64,000 nt of DNA from Massilia sp. ZL223. GTDB taxonomy: Bacteria; Pseudomonadota; Gammaproteobacteria; Burkholderiales; Burkholderiaceae_D. Position numbers and translations under genes: made by a program. How positions within the stretch are numbered: position 1 is the stretch's first letter; each line of letters begins with the position of its first letter. Below, piece after piece: positions 8,370 to 16,934 of this stretch. Under the pieces are notes generated by a model. That model was not told the origin of the DNA, did not search any database, and worked only from the letters and a program-made list of their open reading frames with translations. Location of the stretch: NCBI RefSeq assembly GCF_018119395.1, contig NZ_JAGPWD010000007.1, positions 1-64,000 on the forward strand, given 5' to 3'.

Positions 8370-8726
8370 TCAGGCCGTCTGGCTGATCAGGAGGCCGCGC
8401 ATCTTGTCGATCGACTTGGCGATCTCGAGCGCTTCGACGGAGGGGATCTGGCGCACCACTTCGCGGGTGTGCTGGTCGATGATCTTGACCACGATTTCCT
8501 TGCTCTCGTCGTCGATGGCGAACTCCAGGCTCTGCGCCGAGGATTTCATGCCCTCGTTGATCTTGCGCACCGCGTCGGTGAGCTCTTCGCGCGAAGGCTG
8601 GGCGGCCTCTGGCGCGCCGGCGGACTGGGCGGCCTTGGCAGGCTGCGCGGTGTGCTGCTCGAGCGCCGGAAGCGAGCGCTCTTCCAGCCGCGACGCCACG
8701 GGTGAACCTAGCGATTGGATGTTCAT
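8370..8726 (-). CDS. flaG: Flagellar protein FlaG
   Basis: This 118-residue FlaG-family protein has a variable Ala/Pro/Gln-rich N terminus and a conserved C-terminal half (about 50-112: VRKINEGMKSS, then LEFAIDDESKEIVVKIID, then REVVRQIPSVEALEIA). FlaG proteins influence filament length in several bacteria, but their mechanism is not settled. It lies between flagellin and fliD, a common position. It follows the flagellin terminator by 20 bp, so it is transcribed by read-through or from its own unseen promoter. Confidence 0.9.
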   Translation of the reverse strand: MNIQSLGSPVASRLEERSLPALEQHTAQPAKAAQSAGAPEAAQPSREELTDAVRKINEGMKSSAQSLEFAIDDESKEIVVKIIDQHTREVVRQIPSVEALEIAKSIDKMRGLLISQTA

Positions 8727-8745
8727 GTGACTTCCCTAGCGAAAA

Positions 8746-8775
8746 ATCCTCGGCTGAATTTCTTCAGCCGAGGAT
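8746..8775 (-). terminator. Strong rho-independent terminator of the flagellin gene
   Basis: A perfect 13-bp stem (arms ATCCTCGGCTGAA and TTCAGCCGAGGAT) with a 4-base loop is followed on the minus strand by a T-run (TTTTTC). It lies about 40 bp past the flagellin stop, as expected for a highly expressed monocistronic gene. Confidence 0.92.
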
Positions 8776-8812
8776 CCGTTTTACATCACGGGCGGACTAG
8801 CTGGTCCGGGGA

Positions 8813-10276
8813 TTAACCACGCAGGAGCGACAGGACGCCGTTCGGCAGCGAGTTCGCCTGGGCCAGCATCGAGGTACCAGCTTGCTGCAGGATCTGGCCG
8901 CGGGTCATTTTCGCGGTTTCAGCAGCGAAGTCGGTGTCGACGATGCGGCTGCGCGATGCCGACAGGTTCTCGGTCGACGACTGCAGGTTCGAGATCGCCG
9001 ATTCGAAGCGCGACTGCAGTGCGCCGTACTGTGCGCGCTGGCTGTTCACCAGGCCCAGGGCCGCGTCGGCAGTCTTCAGGGCCGCCTGGGCGCCTTCGAA
9101 GGTGCTGATGTCGATCTTGGCGACCGATTCCAGGCTCGATGCGCCGGCGTCCTTGGTGTCCAGGGCGAAGTCGGAATCGTCGACCACCGAGAAGCTCTGC
9201 TCCGAGTCCATGGTGATGCGGCCGGCGACAGTCACTTCGCTGGCGCCGCTTGCAGCGACACTCTGCGAGGCGCTGACGGTCTTGCCGTCGGCGTTGTAGG
9301 CCGCCGCGGTCAGGCCGGTGCCAGCCGAGGTGTTCTTCAGGTTGATGTTTTCGCCGCTGGCATTGGTCAGCTTCAGGCCGCCGCGTTCTGCGTCGTAGGA
9401 TGCGGTCACGCCGGTTTTGGCGGACTGGGCATTGAACGCGCTGACGGCAGATGCCCAGCCGTTGGCGTCGTCGGTCTCGACCTTGAACGACACGGTCACG
9501 GCGTCGGCATTGTCCGACTTCACTTCCAGTGCGTACGATTGGCCGGCAGCAGCCACGTCCAGGAAGGACTCGGTCTTGGCTTCGGCGGTCACGCCGGTTT
9601 CACCGCTCTTGCCGTTGATCTGCGCTGCAACGACCTTGGCCGAGGCGTTGGAGGCGATATCGATGTCTTCCGAACCGGTCGAGCCGTTGATGGTCAGGGT
9701 GCCGGCGGCGATGCCGTTGGTCGAACCCGATGCAGCGGCGACGGCGTCGTTGGCCAGGCGGTTGTTGCCGTAGGTCGAGGTGGTGAAGTTCGAACCGGTC
9801 ATCGAGATCAGCTGGCCTGCATTGGCGCCGACCTGGAAGTTCGCGGTGCCCATCGTGCCGTCCAGCAGCTTCTGGCCGTTGAACTCGGTGGTGCCGGCGA
9901 TACGGTTCAGTTCCGAGGTCAGTTGGGTGACTTCAGTTTGCAGGGCCTTGCGGTCGCCAGCCGAGTTCGACGAGTTCGACGACTGCACTGCCAGTTCGCG
10001 GATACGCTGCAGGATGTCGCCCGAGCTCGACAGGGCGCCTTCAGCGGTTTGGGCCATCGACACACCGTCGTTCGCATTGCGGGTGGCCTGGGTCATGCCG
10101 CGGATCTGCGAGTTCATGCGGTCCGAGATGGCGAGGCCGGCAGCGTCGTCCTTGGCGCTGTTGATGCGCAGGCCCGACGACAGGCGCTGGATCGAGGTGT
10201 TCAGGGAAGCCTGCGAGGTCGACAGGTTACGCTGCGAGTTCAGGGATGCGACGTTGGTGTTGATTACGGATGCCAT
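8813..10276 (-). CDS. fliC: Flagellin
   Basis: This 487-residue flagellin forms the filament. The conserved N terminus (SVINTNVASLNSQRNLSTSQ, then LRINSAKDDAAGLAISDRM) and C terminus (ATENLSASRSRI pattern, DTDFAAETAKMTRGQILQQA, ending in LLRG) build the D0/D1 core. The middle (about 170-395) is the variable, Ser/Thr/Asn/Ala-rich surface domain. The ATG has GGAG at good spacing. Its FliA promoter lies about 180 bp upstream and a strong terminator follows. It is the only flagellin gene in the window. The many surface Ser/Thr residues would allow O-glycosylation, but no dedicated flagellin glycosylation gene is adjacent. Confidence 0.97.
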   Translation of the reverse strand: MASVINTNVASLNSQRNLSTSQASLNTSIQRLSSGLRINSAKDDAAGLAISDRMNSQIRGMTQATRNANDGVSMAQTAEGALSSSGDILQRIRELAVQSSNSSNSAGDRKALQTEVTQLTSELNRIAGTTEFNGQKLLDGTMGTANFQVGANAGQLISMTGSNFTTSTYGNNRLANDAVAAASGSTNGIAAGTLTINGSTGSEDIDIASNASAKVVAAQINGKSGETGVTAEAKTESFLDVAAAGQSYALEVKSDNADAVTVSFKVETDDANGWASAVSAFNAQSAKTGVTASYDAERGGLKLTNASGENINLKNTSAGTGLTAAAYNADGKTVSASQSVAASGASEVTVAGRITMDSEQSFSVVDDSDFALDTKDAGASSLESVAKIDISTFEGAQAALKTADAALGLVNSQRAQYGALQSRFESAISNLQSSTENLSASRSRIVDTDFAAETAKMTRGQILQQAGTSMLAQANSLPNGVLSLLRG

Positions 10277-10460
10277 GGTATTTCTCCAGACTAATGTCTT
10301 TCAGGGTGGGCCACTGTGCCCTGTTCACTTTGGTCCGCCACGCTGTTCTTGTGACGATCAAACCGCTGTTGATGCAGGTAACGTTATTCTGGGGAAAAAC
10401 TTGAGGGGCAAAAATGCAGTTTTTTTCGGAATTCGCTGCTGACGCTCTATGAGGGCGCCT

Positions 10461-10488
10461 CTTGTCGGCGGCAAAAATCGAGACTTTA
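10461..10488 (-). promoter_or_regulatory. FliA (sigma-28) promoter of the flagellin gene
   Basis: Read on the minus strand: TAAAGTCT, 11 bp, GCCGACAA. Each half matches 7 of 8 positions of the FliA consensus (TAAAGTTT-N11-GCCGATAA) with exact spacing. The expected start point near 10455 gives an untranslated leader of about 180 nt, long for flagellin, which leaves room for post-transcriptional control. Confidence 0.85.
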
Positions 10489-10490
10489 GG

Positions 10491-10525
10491 GCAAAAAAAA
10501 TTATTTTTTTCTGGAAATTTTTTTG
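10491..10525 (-). promoter_or_regulatory. A/T-tract upstream (UP-like) element of the flagellin promoter
   Basis: Immediately upstream of the -35, on the minus strand, are runs of seven or eight A or T bases separated by roughly one helical turn. This is striking in a GC-rich genome and is placed where RNA polymerase alpha subunits contact DNA. It probably strengthens transcription of this gene. Confidence 0.55.
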
Positions 10526-10579
10526 GGGCTAGGGGAGAGCGGGATGACGTTCACGCAATTTTTGCTATCGAAAGAACAA

Positions 10580-10608
10580 CGCCGCTGAGCGCTTGCGCGG
10601 CAGCGGCG
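10580..10608 (-). terminator. Hairpin downstream of the second diguanylate cyclase gene
   Basis: An 8-bp perfect stem (CGCCGCTG and CAGCGGCG) with a 13-base loop lies about 30 bp after the stop at 10637 and is followed on the minus strand by GTTGTTCTTTC. It is a plausible terminator that isolates this gene from the flagellin promoter region. Confidence 0.5.
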
Positions 10609-10636
10609 TAGCAGGATGACAAGCGCTGGCGCCGGT

Positions 10637-12217
10637 TCAGGGATTGTCCGCCACCACCACGCGGTTCTTGCCGCTGTTCTTGGCCTGGTACATGGCCTTG
10701 TCGGCGCGCGCCATGACCGACAGCTGGTCCTCGTTCGGCAGGCGCAGCGCCACGCCGCAGGAGAAAGTGATCAGCATCTTCTCGTTCTCGTGCAGGAAGA
10801 AATGCCGGGTCAGCTCGCGCTGCACCCTGACCATGGCCGCCGCGGCCGCCTCGACGCTGGTCTCGGGCAGCAGGATCAGGAACTCTTCGCCGCCGAAGCG
10901 GGCGATCACGTCCATCGAGCGCAGGGTGTCGCGTACCACTTTGACAAGGTGCTTCAAGGCGGCGTCGCCGGCCAGGTGGCCATAGGTGTCGTTCAGGCGC
11001 TTGAAGTTGTCCAGGTCGAGCAGGGCCACGCACAAGGGCATGTTGCGGCGGTCGGCGCGCGCGCTCTCGCGCTCGAACACGTCGTCCAGGCCACGGCGGT
11101 TGAGGCTGCCGGTCAGCTGGTCTTCGCGCACCAGTTCGCTCATGTGCTGGAGTTCCGCTTCCAGCTCGCGGATGCGCTGCTCGGCATCCTGCACCTCGCG
11201 GTGGGCGGCCAGCATGCGGTCGCGCGCGGCCAGGGCCTCATCCTGGGCCTGGCGCGTCTCGCGAAGGACTTCTTCCAGCACGGCGTTGAGTTCCGTGATG
11301 TCGGCGGCGCGCCCGATGCGTTCCGAGAAGCCGCCCAGCTTGGCATGATAGTCGCCGCTCGCCGCCGCCGCCGTGCCGAGGCGGTCGATGAAGGTCATCA
11401 TCATGTTCTTCATGGTCGACTTGACGTCGGCGATGCTGTGCTTCAGGTGGCCCTGGCGGATGATCACGTCCTTCAGGCTGCGGGTGGCGTCCTCCAGCGC
11501 ACGCGCGTCCAGCGGGCCGGCGATCAGGTCCTGGACAGCGGCGATCTGGCCGCGCATCCAGTTGTCGTCGTCCAGCAGCTCGCTGACATTGTCGAGCAGC
11601 AGTTTAAACAGGCGGAGCAGCAGTTCCTGCTCTTCGGCCTTATCGCCGCCGCGCAGTTCGATCTGGAAGCACAGCTGCTTCAGGCGCGAGGCGATGTCCT
11701 GCAGCTCGGTTTCGCCGGTCGCGGTCTTGACCGCGCTGCCCAGGCTTTCGGCTTCCTTCACCAGGTCCGGGCTGCCGCTCAGCAGCGAGGCGACCGCGAA
11801 GGACAGGGTGCGCGCCAGCATCTCGCGCAGCAGGCGGGTGTCGGGCTCCTCGGCGCCGATGGAGGTGATCGGCGTGTTGCGGCGCAGATGGCGCTCGGAG
11901 ACCTGGCCCAGCGCCTGCGTGGTGGCGATCCAGTCGCCGGCCTTGACCGCGCGCAGCATGCGGCGGCCGTATTCGGAGACCTCGCCCGGGGTTTCCGCCA
12001 GGCGCCGGGCGAAGCCGGCCAGCACCTCGACCGCGCCGCTGTCCGGCGCCGGCGCGGGCGGGGCCGGCGGAATCCCGGCGATCTCGTCATAGATTGCGCG
12101 GTAGGCGTCGGGGGTCGGCGCGATGCGGCGCGTGGCCAGGCGCCGGAAGGCTTCGCGGGCAATCTCGGCGGGGTTCAGGGCGGCGGGTGCGGCAGGAGGG
12201 GACGGCAGGTTCGACAT
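10637..12217 (-). CDS. Diguanylate cyclase (GGEEF) with N-terminal helical sensor region
   Basis: This 526-residue c-di-GMP synthase has a conserved N-terminal helical region seen in many beta-proteobacterial GGDEF proteins (LATRRIAPTPDAYRAIYDEI, about 28-47). A long helical stretch ending in a coiled coil (about 300-360, rich in E, A and R) leads to a C-terminal GGDEF domain (about 365-520). The active site is intact (RFGGEEFLILLPE), and the inhibitory RxxD site (RSMD) lies five residues before it. No membrane segments are seen. It lies directly upstream of the flagellin promoter region on the same strand but probably has its own terminator. Confidence 0.9.
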   Translation of the reverse strand: MSNLPSPPAAPAALNPAEIAREAFRRLATRRIAPTPDAYRAIYDEIAGIPPAPPAPAPDSGAVEVLAGFARRLAETPGEVSEYGRRMLRAVKAGDWIATTQALGQVSERHLRRNTPITSIGAEEPDTRLLREMLARTLSFAVASLLSGSPDLVKEAESLGSAVKTATGETELQDIASRLKQLCFQIELRGGDKAEEQELLLRLFKLLLDNVSELLDDDNWMRGQIAAVQDLIAGPLDARALEDATRSLKDVIIRQGHLKHSIADVKSTMKNMMMTFIDRLGTAAAASGDYHAKLGGFSERIGRAADITELNAVLEEVLRETRQAQDEALAARDRMLAAHREVQDAEQRIRELEAELQHMSELVREDQLTGSLNRRGLDDVFERESARADRRNMPLCVALLDLDNFKRLNDTYGHLAGDAALKHLVKVVRDTLRSMDVIARFGGEEFLILLPETSVEAAAAAMVRVQRELTRHFFLHENEKMLITFSCGVALRLPNEDQLSVMARADKAMYQAKNSGKNRVVVADNP

Positions 12218-12305
12218 GATGTAAAGACGACGGCACTAATCCCGACATGATAAGCATCTTTTTTGCTTACCATCAATGAGTAAACGGTAACAAAGTCCCG
12301 TATTT

Positions 12306-12953
12306 CTAATCTACCAAGCCGTTGCGAATTGCATAAGTGGTCAGTTCGGCACTGGTCTTGAGCTTCATCTTCACCAGGAGGCGCGCGCGGTATTCGCTGA
12401 TCGTCTTGACCGACAGCGACAATTCCTTGGCGATTTCGCTGACCGTCATGCCGGAAGCGATCATGGTCAGGGTCTGGTATTCGCGGTCGGACAGGGTTTC
12501 GTGCACCGCCGCCTCGTGGTCCTCGCCGATCTGGCTGGCCAGGGTCTGGGCCAGGGCGGCGCTGACGTATTTCTGGCCGGAGGCCACCTGGCGGATCGCC
12601 GTCACCAGTTCCTTCGGCGCGCTCTGCTTGGTCAGGTAGCCGGACGCGCCTGCCTTGAGCGCGCGGATCGCGTACTGGTCTTCGCGGTGCATGGACAGCA
12701 TCAGCACCGCCAGCTCGGGACGGTCTTTCTTGACCTGCTTGAGGACGTCGATGCCGTTGCGGTCGGGCAGGGAAATGTCGAGGAGCATCACATGGCAGCG
12801 CGCTTTGCCGATCAGCTTGGTGGCGTCGAGGCCATTCTCGGCTTCGCCGGCGACAATGATGTCGCGCTGCTCGGCCAGGATCTGCTTGAGTCCTTCGCGG
12901 ACAATGGCATGGTCATCGGCAATGAAAACTCGGATAGTTGCTTTGTCAGTCAT
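12306..12953 (-). CDS. NarL/FixJ-family response regulator
   Basis: This 215-residue regulator has a receiver domain (about 6-125; phosphoacceptor Asp in MLLDISLPDRNG, conserved Lys in YLTKQSAPKEL) and a C-terminal LuxR-type helix-turn-helix (about 145-210; LSDREYQTLTMIASGMTVSE, then LSVKTISEYRARLLVKM). I start at 12953 because this ATG overlaps the stop of the sensor kinase in an ATGA, which implies translational coupling, and the residues MTDKATIRVFIADDH match the family start. Together they form a two-component system. Its target genes are not evident here. Confidence 0.92.
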   Translation of the reverse strand: MTDKATIRVFIADDHAIVREGLKQILAEQRDIIVAGEAENGLDATKLIGKARCHVMLLDISLPDRNGIDVLKQVKKDRPELAVLMLSMHREDQYAIRALKAGASGYLTKQSAPKELVTAIRQVASGQKYVSAALAQTLASQIGEDHEAAVHETLSDREYQTLTMIASGMTVSEIAKELSLSVKTISEYRARLLVKMKLKTSAELTTYAIRNGLVD

Positions 12954-14431
12954 TCTTCTAGTGCTGCCTTGCTGGTCTTGGCGGTCCCGGTGGCGGGAGC
13001 CGGGGCCAGCCTGATCTTGATGGTCACCATCGTGCCACCTCCGGGCGCCGCCGACAAGGCCAGCGTGCCGCCGAGCGCCCTGGCGCGTTCGCTCATGCCG
13101 CGCAGACCGAAGGACTGGGGCTTGAGGCGGTCGGCCGGCTGGATGCCGCGGCCGTTGTCGCAGATGCTCAGGCTCAAGTGATGGCGCTGGCGGCGCAGCG
13201 ACACCGTCACCCGGGTGGCGCCCGCGTGCTTGGCGATATTCGTGAGCGCTTCCTGGAAGATGCGGAACAGGGCGGCGGCGTGGTCGGGGTCGAGCTCGAT
13301 GTCCTTGTCGGGGCAGCGCATGACGACGGCGATGCCCATCTGCTTCTCGAATTCGCGCGCCTGCCATTCCAGGGCCGCGACCAGGCCCAGGTCGAGGGTG
13401 GTGGGACGCAGGTCGAGCGAGATGCGGTGCACGGCCTCGATCGTGCGGTCGACCAGGTCGTCGACATAGGCGGCCTTGGCGCCCAGGGCCGGCTGGTCGA
13501 CGGGCAGGCGCGCCGAGAGCATCGCCAGCGCCATCTTGATGGCGGTCAGGTTGCCGCCCAGGTCGTCGTGGATCTCGCGCGCGATGCGGGTGCGTTCCTG
13601 TTCCTTCACCTGTTCGATGTGGGCGGTCAGCTCGGCCAGGCGGGCGCGCGAGCGGCGCACCTCTTCCTGCTCCTCGCGGCTGGCGGTGATGTTGGTCATG
13701 ATGCCGTCCCACTGCAGCGCGCCGTCCGGCAGCGCGTGCGGCGTGGCGCGCAGGTTGATCCACTTGACGTCCTTCCAGGCGTCGATCCAGATCCGGCCTT
13801 CCCAGTTCCAGGCCGACAGCGCCGTGCGCGAGGCCTGCATGGCTTCCTGGTAGCCCTTGCGGTCTTCAGGCAGGATCAGGCGCTCGAACAGGCTCGCGTC
13901 GTGCTGCAGTTCCAGCACGGTCAGGCCGAGCAGCGCCTGGCAGCCGTCGCTCAGGTAGGGGAAGTCGGTGCGCCCGTCCGGGTGCAGCATGAACTGGTAG
14001 ACCAGGCCCGGGGTGTGGTTGACGATGGCGTTGAAGCGCGCCTGGTACTGTTCCAGGGCCAGGGTCGCGGCCTGTTCCAGGGACAAGTCTTCGCCGATCG
14101 CCAGCAGCAGGCGCTGGCCGTCGCGCACGATGCGCAGGAAGCACAGCTTGACCGGATAGCTGCTGCCGTCCGCGCGCCGCAGCCGCGTGCGCAGCCCCAC
14201 CTGGGCGCCGACGTCCTCGCTCAGGTCCTGCAACAGCTCGGTCACGGCGCCGCAGTCGAGCGAGGGCGCGAGCTGGAAGGCGGTCATCTTGCACAAGGTG
14301 GCGTTGTCGTAGCCCAGGTGCAGGCGGGCGGCCTGGTTGGCGTCGACCACTTCCAGGGTGGCGGCGTCGAACAGGTAGATCTCGGACGTGGCCGACTGCA
14401 TCTCGGCGGCGAGGGAGGGATTGGGACTCAT
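12950..14431 (-). CDS. PAS-containing NarL-type sensor histidine kinase
   Basis: This 493-residue soluble kinase has two N-terminal PAS-like domains (about 10-125 and 135-255), then a HisKA_3 dimerisation domain with the phosphoacceptor His in REIHDDLGGNLTAIKMAL (about 288-305). A HATPase_c domain follows (about 385-475; N box FQEALTNIAKHAG, G box CDNGRGI, then FGLRGMSERARALGG). No transmembrane segment is visible, so it senses a cytoplasmic signal or is tethered by the coupled membrane protein. It overlaps the response regulator and the upstream membrane protein by 4 bp at each end, so the three are made from one message. Confidence 0.92.
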   Translation of the reverse strand: MSPNPSLAAEMQSATSEIYLFDAATLEVVDANQAARLHLGYDNATLCKMTAFQLAPSLDCGAVTELLQDLSEDVGAQVGLRTRLRRADGSSYPVKLCFLRIVRDGQRLLLAIGEDLSLEQAATLALEQYQARFNAIVNHTPGLVYQFMLHPDGRTDFPYLSDGCQALLGLTVLELQHDASLFERLILPEDRKGYQEAMQASRTALSAWNWEGRIWIDAWKDVKWINLRATPHALPDGALQWDGIMTNITASREEQEEVRRSRARLAELTAHIEQVKEQERTRIAREIHDDLGGNLTAIKMALAMLSARLPVDQPALGAKAAYVDDLVDRTIEAVHRISLDLRPTTLDLGLVAALEWQAREFEKQMGIAVVMRCPDKDIELDPDHAAALFRIFQEALTNIAKHAGATRVTVSLRRQRHHLSLSICDNGRGIQPADRLKPQSFGLRGMSERARALGGTLALSAAPGGGTMVTIKIRLAPAPATGTAKTSKAALEE

Positions 14432-15069
14432 GGCGATCCGGTTTCGGGTTTCTTTTCGCGCCGGCTGCGCGACTGGCTGCGGTAGCGGGCGCTGAAGCGG
14501 CGCAGCACGCGCACCAGGTGGCTGGCATTGCTAGGGATCGCGCGCCCTTTGCGGCGCAGGCGGCGCAGCAGGCGGCGGGCGCCGTAGCGCCAGGCGTTCA
14601 TCAGGCGGCGCAAGTGCCGGTAAACATGGCTCGCGCGCAGGGCGGCCAGCAGGCGGTCCTTGAGGCGCAGGAAGCCGCCGTGGCAGCGCGCGAACCAGCC
14701 CACCGTGAGCAAGGTGGGCAGGGTCAGGATGTAGATCCGGGCGACGATGGCCGCGCCGCCCAGCTTGGCGACGATAAAGCCGGTCACGCCGGCGATGGCG
14801 TGACCGTGGGCAATGGCGAGCAGGGCCAGCAGCTTGACCGGCAGCAGCAGCAGGCCGGGCAGCACGAAGGCGGTGAGCGCGGCCCAGGGCGGGAGGGTGC
14901 GGATGCGCGCTTCCAGCCAGCGCAGCGGCGGCCAGGTGGCGAGGGCGGCGGCGAGGCGGCCGCCGACCTGCCAGGTCCAGGCTTCGGCGAGCAGGATCAG
15001 CGCCGCCAGCTGGACCAGGGGCGCGAGCAAGCGGCTGCGGGTGGGGGGCGCTCGTCTCATGAGTCGCAT
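14428..15069 (-). CDS. Membrane protein coupled to the two-component system
   Basis: This 213-residue protein has no assignable family. It shows an N-terminal hydrophobic segment (about 13-30), two or three further hydrophobic stretches (about 60-88 and 90-125), and a strongly basic C-terminal tail (about 140-213) that is rich in Arg and presumably cytoplasmic. It overlaps the sensor kinase start by ATGA. A role in presenting a membrane signal to the soluble kinase is possible but is inference from gene order only. It faces greB divergently across about 50 bp. Confidence 0.6.
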   Translation of the reverse strand: MRLMRRAPPTRSRLLAPLVQLAALILLAEAWTWQVGGRLAAALATWPPLRWLEARIRTLPPWAALTAFVLPGLLLLPVKLLALLAIAHGHAIAGVTGFIVAKLGGAAIVARIYILTLPTLLTVGWFARCHGGFLRLKDRLLAALRASHVYRHLRRLMNAWRYGARRLLRRLRRKGRAIPSNASHLVRVLRRFSARYRSQSRSRREKKPETGSP

Positions 15070-15107
15070 GATACGTCATCCGGAGGGCGTTCCGCGGCCG
15101 GTCCCGC

Positions 15108-15113
15108 TACAAT
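15108..15113 (+). promoter_or_regulatory. -10 element suggesting a leaderless greB message
   Basis: TACAAT ends 7 bp before the greB ATG at 15121, which would place transcription initiation at or within a base of the start codon. There is no properly spaced Shine-Dalgarno (AGGG lies only 3 bases away). The -35 region is poor, so this is a candidate only. Confidence 0.45.
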
Positions 15114-15120
15114 AGGGCCC

Positions 15121-15687
<567 letters not shown>

Positions 15688-15695
15688 AAGGCTGC

Positions 15696-16295
15696 ATGAA
15701 TCAATTTACGAAGAGCGCCAGCGCGCCGGACGTTCTGGCCGCGCTGCGCTCCGCCACGGCCTCGCGCCACGAGCGCCTGGACAGCGGCTTGCCCCTGTCC
15801 GGCGCGCAGGCGGGCCTGGAAGAGTATGCGCTGCACCTGAGCATGGTGCGCGACTGGCTGCGGCCGCTGGAGGGCTGGTTCGCTGGCTTCGCGGACGGGC
15901 CGCAGGCGGCGCTGGCGCGGGTGGAGCGCCTGGCCCTGATCGAGCGCGACCTGGCCGAGCCGGGCATGCCGGCGATGGCTTCGCCTGCCGCGGATCGGGC
16001 CTGGCCGCAAGAGGCGAGCGCGGCCTACCGCTGGGGCGTGTGCTATGTCATCGAAGGTTCGCAGCTGGGCGGAACGGTGCTGTACGGCCGCCTGGCCGAA
16101 CGGCTGGCGCCGCACCCGCTGCGCTACCTGCGCGGCGCGGCGGAAGGGCCGGGGGCGAGGTGGCGGGAATTCATGCTGGCGCTCAGGACGGGAGTGAGGA
16201 CGCAGGAGGAGATTGCCGAGGCGTGTGCGGGGGCGTGTGAGGCGTTTGACCGGATTATCGAACTGGGGCTGAAGCCCGAGCAGACCGGCTGCTGA
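15696..16295 (+). CDS. Biliverdin-producing heme oxygenase
   Basis: This 199-residue heme oxygenase opens heme to biliverdin, CO and iron. The probable proximal His lies in TASRHERLDSGLPL (about residue 25), and the distal-helix glycine motif is present as EGSQLGGTVLYGRL (about 119-132). In bacteria such enzymes serve iron acquisition or make the chromophore for bacteriophytochrome. There is no phytochrome, heme receptor or TonB gene in the window to decide between these. It lies 8 bp downstream of greB and may be cotranscribed with it. Length fits the BphO/HemO group. Confidence 0.88.
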   Translation: MNQFTKSASAPDVLAALRSATASRHERLDSGLPLSGAQAGLEEYALHLSMVRDWLRPLEGWFAGFADGPQAALARVERLALIERDLAEPGMPAMASPAADRAWPQEASAAYRWGVCYVIEGSQLGGTVLYGRLAERLAPHPLRYLRGAAEGPGARWREFMLALRTGVRTQEEIAEACAGACEAFDRIIELGLKPEQTGC

Positions 16296-16345
16296 CCCCT
16301 CCCGCCAACCTCAAGACCGTCATTCCCGCCACTGGCGCAAATGAC

Positions 16346-16363
16346 TCCCGGCGAAGGCCGGGA
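16346..16363. repeat. Intergenic palindromic repeat, copy 1
   Basis: TCCCGGCGAAGGCCGGGA forms a compact GC hairpin between the heme oxygenase and YciI-like genes. The same core recurs at five other gene boundaries in this window. Here it is the only clear feature in the 197-bp gap besides the GGAGG ribosome-binding site of the next gene. Confidence 0.8.
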
Positions 16364-16492
16364 TGTCGGGTTTTTAGGCGAGGTGGACAAAAAATTTTTC
16401 GCGGCCACGTCGATTCCCCTGTCCTCCATTCGTCGTACGATACACGGCAGCAAACAGCCGCCCTTATCGACCACAACACATCGGAGGACACC

Positions 16493-16918
16493 ATGCGTTT
16501 CATGATTCTGCTGAAAGCCGACCAGCACAGCGAAGCCGGCCACATGCCCAGCGAGCAGCTGCTGGCCGAGATGGGCCGGTTCAATGACGAACTGATCAAG
16601 GCAGGGGTGATGGTCTCCGGCGAAGGCCTGCACCCGTCCTCGCGCGGCGCCCGGGTGCGCTTCTCGAAAGACGGCGGCGTGCAGGTGGAGAACGGTCCTT
16701 TCCCGGAAACGAAACAGCTGGTCGCCGGCTTCTGGATCTGGCGCGTGGCCTCGCGCGAGGAAGCCATCGAGTGGGTCAAGAAAGTCCCGATGCCGATGGA
16801 AGGCGGCGAGGCCGAGATCGAGATTCGCCAGCTCTTCGAGATGGAGGATTTCGGCGACAACATGACGCCGGAACTGCGCGAGCAGGAAGAACGCCAGCGC
16901 GCCGCCCTGGCGCAATGA
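16493..16918 (+). CDS. YciI/DGPF-domain protein
   Basis: This 141-residue YCII-related (DGPF) protein has a ferredoxin-like fold. It starts MRFMILLKADQHSEAG and carries the family landmarks: ENGPFPETKQLVAGFWIW (about 67-84, the DGPF-equivalent segment) and WVKKVPMPMEGG. A GGAGG ribosome-binding site precedes the ATG. Members are often encoded beside ECF sigma factors; none is adjacent here. The biochemical function is unknown for most of the family. It is convergent with the glycosyltransferase-like gene. Confidence 0.85.
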   Translation: MRFMILLKADQHSEAGHMPSEQLLAEMGRFNDELIKAGVMVSGEGLHPSSRGARVRFSKDGGVQVENGPFPETKQLVAGFWIWRVASREEAIEWVKKVPMPMEGGEAEIEIRQLFEMEDFGDNMTPELREQEERQRAALAQ

Positions 16919-16934
16919 AGACCCGCCGCCGGTC

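Noticed and set aside
12251..12269. Short hairpin (TAAGCA and TGCTTA) between the response regulator and the diguanylate cyclase genes
   Set aside because: The stem is 6 bp and A+T-rich with the T-run in the loop instead of after it, so it is not a credible terminator.
15696..16295. Heme oxygenase as part of a bacteriophytochrome system
   Set aside because: No phytochrome (PAS-GAF-PHY with a chromophore Cys) is in the window; the PAS kinase at 12950-14431 lacks GAF and PHY domains.
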